A stretch of DNA of 16,850 nucleotides from Chitinophagaceae bacterium (GTDB taxonomy: Bacteria > Bacteroidota > Bacteroidia > Chitinophagales > Chitinophagaceae): NCBI GenBank assembly GCA_025351145.1, contig JANXWM010000586.1:1-16850 (forward strand), written 5' to 3'. Positions within the stretch are counted from its first letter, which is position 1. Each line of letters starts with the position of its first letter. Of this stretch, positions 1-8,081 are shown piece after piece. The notes below the pieces were generated by a model. The model saw only the letters and a program-made list of their open reading frames with translations, did no database searches and was not told the origin of the DNA. A program made the translations under genes and the position numbers.

Positions 1-859
1 GGGTCCATGCGTTTTCATTCACTTTTTTCTGTAAGTATGGAATAATTATATCCGCACTTCCCATTACGCCGCCACTTACAATTAATATTTCAGGATCGTA
101 TGCATGAATAAGATTTACCGCACATGCACCCCATACATTTAAACACCTTTCCATTAACTGCATTGCCAGTTGATCTTCTGCAGATGCACACCTGAAGATG
201 GATTCAAAATCTATCTTTTCTTCCTTCGCTAATGCACTGCCGGCATAGCTTTCATTTGCCTTTGCAATTCTTTCAATGTTCCATGTAGATGCTTCTACTT
301 CCACACAACCGTAATTACCGCAGTTGCATTTTTGCCCATTTATGTTTACTGTAAAATGGCCTCCTAAACAACCTGCCTGAAAATGTTTTCCCCGTAAAAC
401 TTTCCCTTCAATTACTGCCGATGAACCAACGCCGGTTCCTATTGTAATAAGCACCACGTTATCATAACCTTTTCCATTTCCATATTGCCATTCGCCTGTA
501 AGCGCTGCCCTTGCATCGTTTTCAAGCTGCAGGTCTGTATGCCATGTTTCTTTTACCCATGCACTTAAATCTATGTCTGGTGCATCGTTAAATTTATTAT
601 CTATCGAAAGAATCTTTTTCTGTTTGCTGTCAACAACGCCGGGTATGGCAATACCCATTCCTGCAATTTCATTTACGTTTACTGATTGATGCTGCAGCAG
701 GCCGTTCATCATTTCTTCAATCACCGGAAGCCTTTCGCGTAAACCGTTTTGTGAATGCGCATCCATCTGCTTTACAGCTAAAATTTTGCCGTCTTCAACG
801 AGCCCCAGTTTTATCCTGGTTCCTCCTATATCCATTACCATTGCAATGTTGCGGCCCAT
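1..859 (-). CDS. ROK-family sugar kinase (C-terminus beyond window)
   Basis: The minus strand is open from ATG at 859 to the left edge, giving 286 codons of a family usually about 300-320 long, so only a short C-terminus is missing. ROK kinases phosphorylate hexoses or N-acetylated amino sugars with ATP in the cytoplasm. Visible motifs are the phosphate-binding DIGGT (10-14), the catalytic-Asp region ENDARAAL (Asp115), the glycine-rich IGTGVG (140-145), and the zinc site made by His168 with CNCGNYGC (Cys178, 180, 185). There is no N-terminal helix-turn-helix, so this is a kinase rather than a ROK repressor. The usual E-x-G-H sugar-binding motif reads L-G-G-H here, so the Glu is replaced and the substrate may not be glucose. 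The gene follows susC-susD on the same strand with a 212-bp gap holding two repeat copies. It probably phosphorylates the sugar imported by that system (inference). Confidence 0.93.
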   Translation of the reverse strand, partial: MGRNIAMVMDIGGTRIKLGLVEDGKILAVKQMDAHSQNGLRERLPVIEEMMNGLLQHQSVNVNEIAGMGIAIPGVVDSKQKKILSIDNKFNDAPDIDLSAWVKETWHTDLQLENDARAALTGEWQYGNGKGYDNVVLITIGTGVGSSAVIEGKVLRGKHFQAGCLGGHFTVNINGQKCNCGNYGCVEVEASTWNIERIAKANESYAGSALAKEEKIDFESIFRCASAEDQLAMQLMERCLNVWGACAVNLIHAYDPEILIVSGGVMGSADIIIPYLQKKVNENAWT

Positions 860-913
860 AACTGATGTTTATTTTACGCGTTTATCTTCGCATTGCTGCT
901 GTATGACCTGAAC

Positions 914-980
914 GTACAAGAGTGCGACGCAAGAAAAGCTCAATCCCTGTTACAGGTGCATGGCCCAAAAAAATTATTTT
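914..980 (+). repeat. Intergenic repeat, copy A
   Basis: The exact core GTACAAGAGTGCGACGCAA lies at 914-932, followed by a tail reaching TGGCCCA (961-967) and an A/T tract. It lies between the ROK start and the susD stop. Bases 911-935 are a perfect inverted match to 1031-1055 (copy B), and the match continues imperfectly inward (GCTCAAT against ATTGAGC). The tails of A and B face each other. Confidence 0.9.
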
Positions 981-990
981 GCTGACACAT

Positions 991-1055
991 CTTTTAATTT
1001 GTTACCAAACAGCAATGCTGCTATTGAGCATTCTTGCGTCGCACTCTTGTACGTT
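991..1055 (-). repeat. Intergenic repeat, copy B
   Basis: The exact core is read on the minus strand (1034-1052). Its tail runs toward copy A and contains CAATAGCAGCATTG and TTTGGTAACAAATT. It starts 17 bp past the susD stop codon. Together with copy A it could fold into a 25-bp perfect stem in the susD 3' transcript, with a loop of about 95 nt. That could act as an mRNA end or as a barrier between susD and the ROK gene; no T tract supports simple intrinsic termination. Confidence 0.9.
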
Positions 1056-1071
1056 TTTCTATATCTCAACT

Positions 1072-2550
1072 TTAGTATCCACTGTTCTGAACAAGCTTTG
1101 GGTTCAGATCCATTTCATGCTGCGGTATGGGAAACAAATAATGTTTCTGCTGCGGCGTAATACCTGGTTTTGCAAGCGGTACCAATGTTTCCAATGTGTG
1201 TGTACGTGCAAGATCGAACCAGCGCTGCCCTTCTGCAGTAAACTCCATTCTTCTTTCGTTCAATACTGCAGCACGAAAATCTTCCTTGCTTAAGTTCTCG
1301 TAATCGAGCACGGCATAATGTTCGTAAATGCCATCAAAACGTGCACGTTTCCTTACCATGTTAATATATTTATGCGCATCTGCTGAGTTGCCGAGTTCAT
1401 TGTTTGCTTCGGCAAGCATCAGCAAAACATCTGCATATCTTATAACAGGATAATCGTTTGCAGAACCATTGCCTTGCGGCTCTGCGGCCCTGTCCCAATA
1501 TTTTTGTATATATGGTTTTATGGTAGTGATGGTACCATCGGGATTATGTATATCGGTTATAAAAGTTACTGTTCTTCTGCGGTCTTCAGGATCGTAATCA
1601 TCGTATAAATTTTGTGTAGGAACCTGCCAGCCCTGTGAGTTCTGTACGCCTTCCACAGCCAGTTGCGGGGGCAACAGGCGCACATTGAACTGACCAACTT
1701 CCCAGAAAATAATGGCACCTCCTGCATCGCCAAAACCAACAGAGAAGATGGCTTCTTTTCCACCACGGCTGCTGAGTTTAAATACATCTGCAAAATCGTC
1801 CCATAAAGCATATTGGTTTGAATTGATGACCTCCTGGCATTTGGTTGCACAATCCTGCCATCTTCCCAGCGTTAAATAAACTTTTGCAAGTATGGCTTTT
1901 GCAGCGCCGCTTGTTGCCCTGCCGCGGCCTGCACCCGGTGCATAGCTTAAGGGCAAATCTTCAGCAGCAGTTAAATCAAGTATCACCTGATCGTAAATGG
2001 CAGCAGGTGTTGCAGGATCCGGCGTTAAAGGTTCCTGTTCCTGTAATACAAGTGGTATGCTGCTAAACATGCGCACCATATCGAAATATAAAAGTCCGCG
2101 GAGAAAATGCGCTTCGTTTATTAATCTTGCTCTAAGTGCTGGATCCATTGGTATACCGGGGATCCTTGCAATGGCAATATTGGCAAGTGTGATGGCTTTG
2201 TAATGCATGGTCCATGTTTCTTCCAAGCCATTGTTGATAGGGCCGTGTACAAACTTGCTGATCTGGTCAATATCGGGCCAGAAGATGGATTCATTAACCA
2301 TTTCATCTGAAGCACAACCGGCGATTACCCAAAACGTGCTGTGATAAACACCTGCAGTAGAGCCTGTACTTGTTGAATTGAGATAAGAATAGATAGCATT
2401 TACGGAAGCAACAGCATCATTTTCTGTTTTATAAAAATTGGTTACAGCAACAAGGTTTTTGGGATCTTCTGCAAGAAATTTTTTGCAGGAAGAAAGAACA
2501 GTAATTGCTGTTAAAAGAAGGGGCAAACTATATTTAAAAAACTTTTTCAT
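1072..2550 (-). CDS. SusD/RagB-family glycan-binding outer-membrane lipoprotein
   Basis: The 492-residue product has the size of a typical SusD protein. It begins with a lipoprotein signal: MKKFFKYS, a hydrophobic stretch, then LSSC with the lipidated Cys at 22. A SusD-type N-terminal region follows (FLAEDP...NAIYSYL), then TPR-like helices with ARLINEAHFLRGLLYFDMVRMF and the C-terminal RagB/SusD features PVIRYADVLLMLAEANNELG and LNERRMEFTAEGQRWFDLAR. SusD proteins cap the SusC barrel outside the cell and bind the incoming glycan. The gene starts 23 bp after the susC stop on the same strand, the standard co-transcribed susCD order. The bound glycan cannot be read from sequence alone. Confidence 0.96.
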   Translation of the reverse strand: MKKFFKYSLPLLLTAITVLSSCKKFLAEDPKNLVAVTNFYKTENDAVASVNAIYSYLNSTSTGSTAGVYHSTFWVIAGCASDEMVNESIFWPDIDQISKFVHGPINNGLEETWTMHYKAITLANIAIARIPGIPMDPALRARLINEAHFLRGLLYFDMVRMFSSIPLVLQEQEPLTPDPATPAAIYDQVILDLTAAEDLPLSYAPGAGRGRATSGAAKAILAKVYLTLGRWQDCATKCQEVINSNQYALWDDFADVFKLSSRGGKEAIFSVGFGDAGGAIIFWEVGQFNVRLLPPQLAVEGVQNSQGWQVPTQNLYDDYDPEDRRRTVTFITDIHNPDGTITTIKPYIQKYWDRAAEPQGNGSANDYPVIRYADVLLMLAEANNELGNSADAHKYINMVRKRARFDGIYEHYAVLDYENLSKEDFRAAVLNERRMEFTAEGQRWFDLARTHTLETLVPLAKPGITPQQKHYLFPIPQHEMDLNPKLVQNSGY

Positions 2551-2573
2551 AATGGCTTTTTTTAAAGAGAGAA

Positions 2574-5500
2574 TTATAATCCTAAACTAATTCCAACTGT
2601 GTAAGTTTTGGCCTGCGGATATCCACCAGCGTCAATACCAATAAGCGTTGTGCTTTGCCCGTAAGTATTTGCTTCAGGGTCGTAACCGGTGTAATTTGTA
2701 AGTGTCCACAAGTTGGTAGCAGCTACATAAATCCTGAAACTTTTGATCTTGGCTTTATCTAAAACTTTAAAAGGGATACGATAGCCTAATGTTACATTCT
2801 TCAATCTTATATAAGAGGCATCTTCAACAATGGCTGAAGAAAAAACACCTACATCGAGACTGCCGGACGACAATGCACGTGGATATTTATTGCTGTGATT
2901 TTCGGGTGTCCACCTGTTTAATCCGGCTTCGGCCAATACATTGTTCTGGCCTGTAAAATTCAAGAGGTCGAATGAATTAAAGTTGGCCATTTTATTACCC
3001 TGAGAGCCCTGGAAGAAAAAACTAAGTTCAATATTTTTATAAGAGAGTGTGTTATTTAAACCCCAGGTAAAATCTGGCTGACCAGTACCCAGTAAGGTGC
3101 GGTCGTTTGCATCAATTTTGCCATCACCATTTATATCGCGGTATTTTCGGTCACCAGCTTTTGCTCTTGAAGCAGGGTTGGATGAAGTGGACTCCTGCCC
3201 TACCAGTACCGGGCTTGACGAAGCTTCCTCGTCAGTCTGGAAAATGCCATCAAACTGGTAACCGTAAAATGTTCCGATAGGTTCTCCTTTGCGCAATAAA
3301 CTGCCACCGAGCAGCAGGATATCTGTTTCCGTATTTAGATTGGTTACTTCATTTTTATTCATGGAGAAATTCAAAGAAGTATTCCATTTAAGTTCACCTG
3401 TTGTATTGATGGAACGGATATCAAACTCAAAACCTTTATTGGTAATATTTCCGACATTTAATAAGGTTGTTGCAAAACCACTGGTAGTTGGGATTGGCGT
3501 GGAGAGCAGCAGGTCAAATGTTTTTTTATTGTAGTAGTCTGCTGTAAAACTTAACCTGTTTTTGAACACTGCAAAGTCTAATCCAATATCCACTTGTTTT
3601 GTACTCTCCCATTTCAATTTTTTGTTTACATAGCTTAATGGCTCAAGCCCTGTATAAACTTCACTTCCGTTTGAACTGTTGAAAACACCTTCGCCATAAG
3701 GGCCAACCAATGCAAGCGATTGATAAGGCGGAATAGCCTGATTACCTATTACCCCATAGCTCGCCCTGAACTTTAGATCTGAAATAAAATCGATATTCTT
3801 CATGAAATCTTCTTTAGAAACTTTCCATGCAAATGCACCTGAAGGAAAATAGCCATACTTATTTCCTTCAGCAAATTTTGAAGAACCATCTATACGCCCG
3901 GTAAGCGTAAATAAATATTTATCTTCTAAAGAATAGTTGATACGTCCGAGATAAGAAACCAGTGTCCATTGAGACTCACCATTGGCTGATTTTTGTGGTT
4001 TTAATCCGGCAGCTATATTGTGATAACCTGTTCTGTCATCAGGAAAATCAAAAGCATAAGCAAACAGGCTTTCATTCTGAAATTTTTGTGTTGTAAAACC
4101 AACAACTGCATTGATAGCATGTTTATCTTTCCATTTTTTATTATAGGTTAACGTGTTTTCATTCAACCATGTTAAACCCTGAACAGTACCGATTGCAGCC
4201 TCGCCCTGGCTTGCCTGTGTACGTTTAAGATAATTAGGGCCAAATGAATTTTCTTTTTGTGTAAACGCATCAATGCCAAAACTTGTTTTAAATTCTATAT
4301 CGCTGGTAAGTTTATAACGTGCATAAAAATTGCCAAGTATTCTTGAACTGGTGGTGTAAGAATTATATTGCTGCGCATCTGCAATCGGGTTGCCTAAAAT
4401 CTTCCCCCTGTCGTTTTCAAATGTATACCCGCCTTTCACGGTTGAATCATAAACAGGAAGTACCGGATTAAATAAAATGGCAGCACTAACAACACCTGGC
4501 ACAATAGTTCCGGCATTGGTTAATACGCCCGATGAAGTAATCCTGGCATAGCTTACACTGTTGCCAACAGTTAAGCGCTTGCTTAAATCCCTGTCGAGAT
4601 TTGCCCTGAAAGAATACCTTTTAAAATTTGAATTAATAATAATTCCATCCTGGTCAAAATATCCGCCGGATATAGAATATTTTGTTTTTTCATCGCCGCC
4701 CGAAAATGATAATTGATAATTTGCCATTGGCGCTCTCTTGTACAATTCTCCCTGCCAGTCGGTGCCTTTGCCTAAATTTTTCGGGTTTACATATATGGGG
4801 GTTGAATTGGCATTAAGCTTTGCATCGTTTACAAAATTGGCATACTGTGCTGCATCTAATAAATCAAGTTTGTGGGCCACATCCTGCAGCCCGTAGTACG
4901 AATCAAATGTTACCGATCCTGTGCCCGACCTGCCACGCTTGGTAGTAATGAGCACAACACCATTTGCACCTCTTGATCCATAGATCGCTGTTGCAGATGC
5001 ATCCTTTAAAATTTCAATGGATTCAATATCGCTTGGGTTGATGGCTGCTAATGCGCCTATGCGTGGCCCCAGCGTTACACCTGTTGTCATATCGCCGCCG
5101 TCACTGCTCACGAGCATACCATCAATTACATAAAGTGGTTCGTTGCCTGCATTGATAGAACTGGTACCGCGTATACGTATAGATGCTTCTGCACCGGGCT
5201 TTCCAGAGGTTTGCGTAACCTGTACACCAGAAGCCCTGCCCTGCAACGCCTGGTCGAAAGATGTAACCGGAACAACTTTTAAATCATCCGATTTTATGGA
5301 TACTACCGATCCTGTAAGATCAGTTTTCTTTACAGCGCCATAACCAATTACTACCACCTGCGCCAGTTCATTTTTATCTTCCTCAAGTATAATAATTAAT
5401 GAAGATTGATTTTTAACTGCAACCTCTTTCACCTTATAACCAACATGCGAGATAAGCAGTACAGCTTTATTATCGGGAACGGTGATGCTGAATTCACCTT

Positions 5501-5702
5501 TATCATTTGATACTGTTCCCGTGGAGGAGCCTTTTAAATTGATGCTTGCGCCCATTAAAGTTTCTCCTGATGCTGAAGTTATTTTACCGGTTATTTTTTT
5601 TCCCTCCACCGCCTGTGATAATAAAGAAGTGGAGCTGTTTAAAGAAAATAAAATAACAAAAACAGCAGCAAGCAGCCTGTTAAAATGTTTGAATTTTTTC
5701 AT
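2574..5702 (-). CDS. SusC/RagA-family TonB-dependent outer-membrane transporter
   Basis: The product has 1042 residues, the usual SusC length. In order it shows a signal peptide (about 1-31, ending near LLSQA), a carboxypeptidase-regulatory-like domain (about 36-108, KITGKITSASGETLMGASI to FSITVPDNKA), the SusC motif VVVIGYG (116-122), a plug with ALQGRASGVQV and IRIRGTSSINAGNEPLYVIDGM, and a 22-strand-type barrel ending in an aromatic/hydrophobic C-terminus. SusC proteins import oligosaccharides across the outer membrane using TonB-ExbBD energy, with SusD as lid. ATG at 5702 gives a good Sec signal, so this start is favoured. Its leader holds two inverted repeat copies (C and D), and the GntR gene lies further upstream on the same strand. 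No FecR/sigma-factor pair or hybrid two-component sensor is adjacent, so the GntR protein is the likely regulator. Confidence 0.97.
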   Translation of the reverse strand: MKKFKHFNRLLAAVFVILFSLNSSTSLLSQAVEGKKITGKITSASGETLMGASINLKGSSTGTVSNDKGEFSITVPDNKAVLLISHVGYKVKEVAVKNQSSLIIILEEDKNELAQVVVIGYGAVKKTDLTGSVVSIKSDDLKVVPVTSFDQALQGRASGVQVTQTSGKPGAEASIRIRGTSSINAGNEPLYVIDGMLVSSDGGDMTTGVTLGPRIGALAAINPSDIESIEILKDASATAIYGSRGANGVVLITTKRGRSGTGSVTFDSYYGLQDVAHKLDLLDAAQYANFVNDAKLNANSTPIYVNPKNLGKGTDWQGELYKRAPMANYQLSFSGGDEKTKYSISGGYFDQDGIIINSNFKRYSFRANLDRDLSKRLTVGNSVSYARITSSGVLTNAGTIVPGVVSAAILFNPVLPVYDSTVKGGYTFENDRGKILGNPIADAQQYNSYTTSSRILGNFYARYKLTSDIEFKTSFGIDAFTQKENSFGPNYLKRTQASQGEAAIGTVQGLTWLNENTLTYNKKWKDKHAINAVVGFTTQKFQNESLFAYAFDFPDDRTGYHNIAAGLKPQKSANGESQWTLVSYLGRINYSLEDKYLFTLTGRIDGSSKFAEGNKYGYFPSGAFAWKVSKEDFMKNIDFISDLKFRASYGVIGNQAIPPYQSLALVGPYGEGVFNSSNGSEVYTGLEPLSYVNKKLKWESTKQVDIGLDFAVFKNRLSFTADYYNKKTFDLLLSTPIPTTSGFATTLLNVGNITNKGFEFDIRSINTTGELKWNTSLNFSMNKNEVTNLNTETDILLLGGSLLRKGEPIGTFYGYQFDGIFQTDEEASSSPVLVGQESTSSNPASRAKAGDRKYRDINGDGKIDANDRTLLGTGQPDFTWGLNNTLSYKNIELSFFFQGSQGNKMANFNSFDLLNFTGQNNVLAEAGLNRWTPENHSNKYPRALSSGSLDVGVFSSAIVEDASYIRLKNVTLGYRIPFKVLDKAKIKSFRIYVAATNLWTLTNYTGYDPEANTYGQSTTLIGIDAGGYPQAKTYTVGISLGL

Positions 5703-5721
5703 TGATGACAGTTAATCGTTA

Positions 5722-5752
5722 GAAAAAGATGGTGTTTATTTTATGAGCCAAA
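5722..5752 (-). promoter_or_regulatory. Candidate susC promoter
   Basis: On the minus strand TTTG (5752-5749) stands 19 bases before TCTTTTTC (5729-5722). The spacing fits the Bacteroidota -33 TTTG / -7 TAnnTTTG pattern, but the -7 box matches only in part. The TTTG lies inside the tail of repeat copy C. The predicted start would be close to 5715, leaving a very short leader. Confidence 0.3.
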
Positions 5753-5796
5753 CGAAAGAACAAGCATTGAACTTCTCTTGCGTCGCACTCTTGTAC
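5738..5796 (-). repeat. Intergenic repeat, copy C
   Basis: An exact core is read on the minus strand (5778-5796), with a tail running toward the susC start and ending in TTTGGCTCATAAAAT. Bases 5775-5796 are a perfect 22-bp inverted match to 5884-5905 of copy D. Here the heads face each other, the opposite of the A/B layout. Confidence 0.9.
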
Positions 5797-5883
5797 AGAA
5801 GAATAGCTTTGAGCTTTTGGCTGCGATCCGTGAGCCCCTGTTTATTGCTCATAGCTCGCATCTTGCTGCTTATTGTTCCAACC

Positions 5884-5950
5884 GTACAAGAGTGCGACGC
5901 AAGAGGCGATGCTATGAAAAACTTTCGCCCGGCCCATCACTGAAATTTAT
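5884..5950 (+). repeat. Intergenic repeat, copy D
   Basis: An exact core (5884-5902) is followed by GATGCTATGAAAAACTTTCG, then CCCGGCCCAT and an A/T-rich end near 5950. The tail points to the 3' end of the GntR gene. It is most like copies K and L in the tail (GATGCTATGAAA plus a CCGG block). Confidence 0.9.
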
Positions 5951-5985
5951 ATTGCTCTGTACCGTTTACCGGCTTACTATAAAAC

Positions 5986-6723
5986 TTAATCCTTTGCTAT
6001 ATCAATCGTATAAGTAAAACTATCGGCCCTGTAATATCCAAGATTGTATTCGATTGGCCTGTCGCCGGGATCGCATACAACACGTTTCCTGAAAAGTATC
6101 GGGTCACCGATAGAAATATTCAATTTTTCTGCAAGCTTTTTATTGGCGAGTATGGCACTTATCCCCTCTTTTGAAACCGCAACTGTTATATGATGTTCCT
6201 TCTCTAATTTTTCGTAAAGCGGAATTGTATAATCTTCTTTTTCTGTAAGCCCTGTGCGCGGATGGAAGTAAGAAATGAAATAAACAACCGGCCCTTTCTC
6301 AAGCCCACGCAGCCTTTCAAGCTTAATTACTTTTACCCCGTCTGCAATGTGAAAGAGTTGCTGTATCTCTTTATCCGGCAAAACCCTGCTTACTTTTACT
6401 GCATAGTTTTTAAACACTACACCCTTCTCATCCATCTCATGTGTAAAACTTGTCCACTTGCTGAGTTTGGTAATGATATTGTTCTTGGCCACTTTGGTAC
6501 CAACACCTTTTTTGCGAACGAGCAACCTTTCGTATACCAGTTTGTTGGTGGCCTGCCTTACTGTATTTCTTGAGATTCCCAGTTTTTTGGCAATGTGTAC
6601 TTCGTTGGGAAGCAGCTTGCCATTTTGATATTCAGGTTTTACAATAAGCTTCCTTAATATCTCTTCTACCTGCAAATGCAGTGGCAGTATACTTTTATGA
6701 TCAATAACAAAAGCTTCAATCAT
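5986..6723 (-). CDS. GntR-family (HutC/UTRA type) transcriptional regulator
   Basis: The 245-residue protein has the normal length for this subfamily. Residues 10-80 form the GntR winged helix-turn-helix, with LPNEVHIAKKLGISRNTVRQ followed by LVYERLLVRKKGVGTKVA. Residues from about 85 to 240 form a UTRA effector-binding domain (KLERLRGLEKGPVVYFISYF, GDPILFRKRVVCD, IEYNLGYYRADSFTYTIDI). UTRA regulators commonly sense sugar phosphates or amino acids and release DNA when bound. The gene lies upstream of susCD on the same strand and diverges from the propeller gene. The shared 167-bp region holds two copies of a near-palindrome, one 15 bp from this start codon, which suggests autoregulation and control of the divergent gene. 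A ROK kinase in the same locus fits a sugar-phosphate effector (inference). Confidence 0.95.
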   Translation of the reverse strand: MIEAFVIDHKSILPLHLQVEEILRKLIVKPEYQNGKLLPNEVHIAKKLGISRNTVRQATNKLVYERLLVRKKGVGTKVAKNNIITKLSKWTSFTHEMDEKGVVFKNYAVKVSRVLPDKEIQQLFHIADGVKVIKLERLRGLEKGPVVYFISYFHPRTGLTEKEDYTIPLYEKLEKEHHITVAVSKEGISAILANKKLAEKLNISIGDPILFRKRVVCDPGDRPIEYNLGYYRADSFTYTIDIAKD

Positions 6724-6730
6724 TAGTTTT

Positions 6731-6797
6731 ACATGTTTACATGTTCATACATGGCATAAATGTAGAGAAATTAAATAACATGTTCATACATGTGAAC
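6731..6797. promoter_or_regulatory. Probable GntR operator pair
   Basis: ACATGTTCATACATG occurs twice in direct orientation, at 6739-6753 and 6778-6792, 39 bp apart. Each contains CATGT and ACATG arms around TCAT, the type of inverted repeat bound by GntR dimers. An extra ACATGT half lies at 6731-6736, and GTTCA-N6-TGAAC overlaps the second copy (6782-6797). The first copy sits just before the regulator start codon, overlapping the likely gntR transcription start (weak -7 box TACATTTA on the minus strand, 6764-6757). The second lies just upstream of the candidate promoter of the propeller gene. Confidence 0.75.
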
Positions 6798-6807
6798 AAA
6801 ATATTTT

Positions 6808-6834
6808 TTTGAAGGCTTACAATTATATACTTTC
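6808..6834 (+). promoter_or_regulatory. Candidate promoter of the propeller gene
   Basis: TTTG (6808-6811) is followed about 16 bases later by TATACTTTC (6826-6834), roughly the Bacteroidota -33/-7 layout with an imperfect -7 box. It sits immediately downstream of the second operator copy, so a bound GntR protein would be well placed to block it. Confidence 0.3.
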
Positions 6835-6890
6835 ACTTTTAGAACGGTTTAACGGTTGCCATTTTATTTTGCTTATTTAAATTACCTGCC

Positions 6891-8081
6891 ATGAAAAAAG
6901 TATTACTCCCATTAATTTGCGTTGTGTTTATAACACTGTCAGTAAAAGCACAGGATACTCCTTTACCAAAAAAGGATTTGCTTCCTTTTAAGTATACAGT
7001 TGAAGCTGCCCCCGAATGGACCAATCTTTTTAACCGCAGCAATGGGTGGTTTGGTGCAGATGGTATTTTCTCCATTCCATTAAGCGGTGTAGATAAAAAC
7101 AACAATGAAGGAAATAATAAAACCTTATTACTTTTTGGCGATACTTACATTGGCGATGTAAAAGACGGCAAACCTTTACCGGGTAATACGATGGTAAATA
7201 ATACCGTAGCTTATATAAAGGGCAATGACCCAGACCCGTCAAAGATCAATTTCTATTATAAGAAAGGAGAAGGCGGTAAACCTGAAACATTCTTTGTTCC
7301 GCAAACATCTACTGCGGCAAAGCCTCAACTCTTCTGGCTTGGCGATGGTTTTGTAAATAAAGAACTGAATAACACCCTGTATATTTTTGGTTATAAAGTT
7401 GAAAGAACCGGGCCTGGTGTTTTTGATTTTATTGAATCAGGGGTTTCTATTATTGCTATGCCAAAAGGCAGCAATCCTCCATTCAATAAACAAAGACAGA
7501 TAGAAACATCGCTGCATATAAAGAATGACAAACTGGGCGAAGGAAGTTTTGGTGCAGGCATCCTGGTAAATACCAAATGGGCCGGCGCTCCTGCACCCGA
7601 TGGTTATGTGTATGTATACGGATGTACAGGCAACGATAAAAATCTTGTTGTGGCAAGAGTGAAACCAAAAGATTTTGAAAAACTGAACGAATGGCGCTAC
7701 TGGAATGGCAATGCATGGAACGAAAACATAAACAACCTGAAAGCTTTAACCAATGCGGCTTCCAACGAATTGAGCGTGACGCCTTTATCTGATGGGCGTT
7801 ATATTCTCATATTTCAGGTACTTGGATTATCAGATAAAGTGGGCATGCGCATTGCTGAAAGCCCTGTTGGCCCCTTCTCTGATATTACAGAAATATGGAC
7901 AGCCCCTGAATGGAAGCAAGGTTTATGGACATACAACGCCAAAGCTCATCCCAACTTATCAAAACCAGGTGAATTACTTATCAGTTACAATACCATTACT
8001 GCTGACTTCTGGAACGATATTCAAAAAGATGCCACTATCTACCACCCAAGGTTTATTAAACTTAAGTACCAGGTAAAATAA
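6891..8081 (+). CDS. Secreted beta-propeller protein, DUF4185/DUF5005 type (possible glycosidase)
   Basis: The product has 396 residues with a Sec signal peptide (1-20, ending VKA-QD). No lipobox is seen, so it is probably periplasmic or secreted. Blade-like motifs recur: GWFGADG (52-58), LLLFGDTYIG (79-88), NELSVTPLSDGRYILIFQ in the last third, and HPNLSKPGELLISYN (353-367). This pattern, with FGD near the start and HPxLS...GELLISYN near the end, recalls the five-bladed propellers annotated DUF4185/DUF5005, some of which are glycoside hydrolases; the match is by recall of motifs, not by search. The conserved acidic residue in FGDT could be catalytic (inference). It diverges from the GntR gene across the operator pair and so is the most directly regulated gene of the locus. 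A terminator was not found downstream. Confidence 0.75.
   Translation: MKKVLLPLICVVFITLSVKAQDTPLPKKDLLPFKYTVEAAPEWTNLFNRSNGWFGADGIFSIPLSGVDKNNNEGNNKTLLLFGDTYIGDVKDGKPLPGNTMVNNTVAYIKGNDPDPSKINFYYKKGEGGKPETFFVPQTSTAAKPQLFWLGDGFVNKELNNTLYIFGYKVERTGPGVFDFIESGVSIIAMPKGSNPPFNKQRQIETSLHIKNDKLGEGSFGAGILVNTKWAGAPAPDGYVYVYGCTGNDKNLVVARVKPKDFEKLNEWRYWNGNAWNENINNLKALTNAASNELSVTPLSDGRYILIFQVLGLSDKVGMRIAESPVGPFSDITEIWTAPEWKQGLWTYNAKAHPNLSKPGELLISYNTITADFWNDIQKDATIYHPRFIKLKYQVK

Noticed and set aside
911..1055. Reading the A/B inverted pair as an insertion sequence with terminal repeats
   Set aside because: Only 95 bp lie between the arms, no transposase is coded, and the same core occurs singly in many other gaps; a non-autonomous element remains possible.
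922..1293. Open frame of 123 codons on the plus strand across repeats A/B and the end of susD
   Set aside because: It is opposite the susD coding region and starts inside the repeat; composition is not protein-like.
5884..5950. A further GntR operator upstream of susC
   Set aside because: No ACATGTTCATACATG-like site was found between 5703 and 5985.
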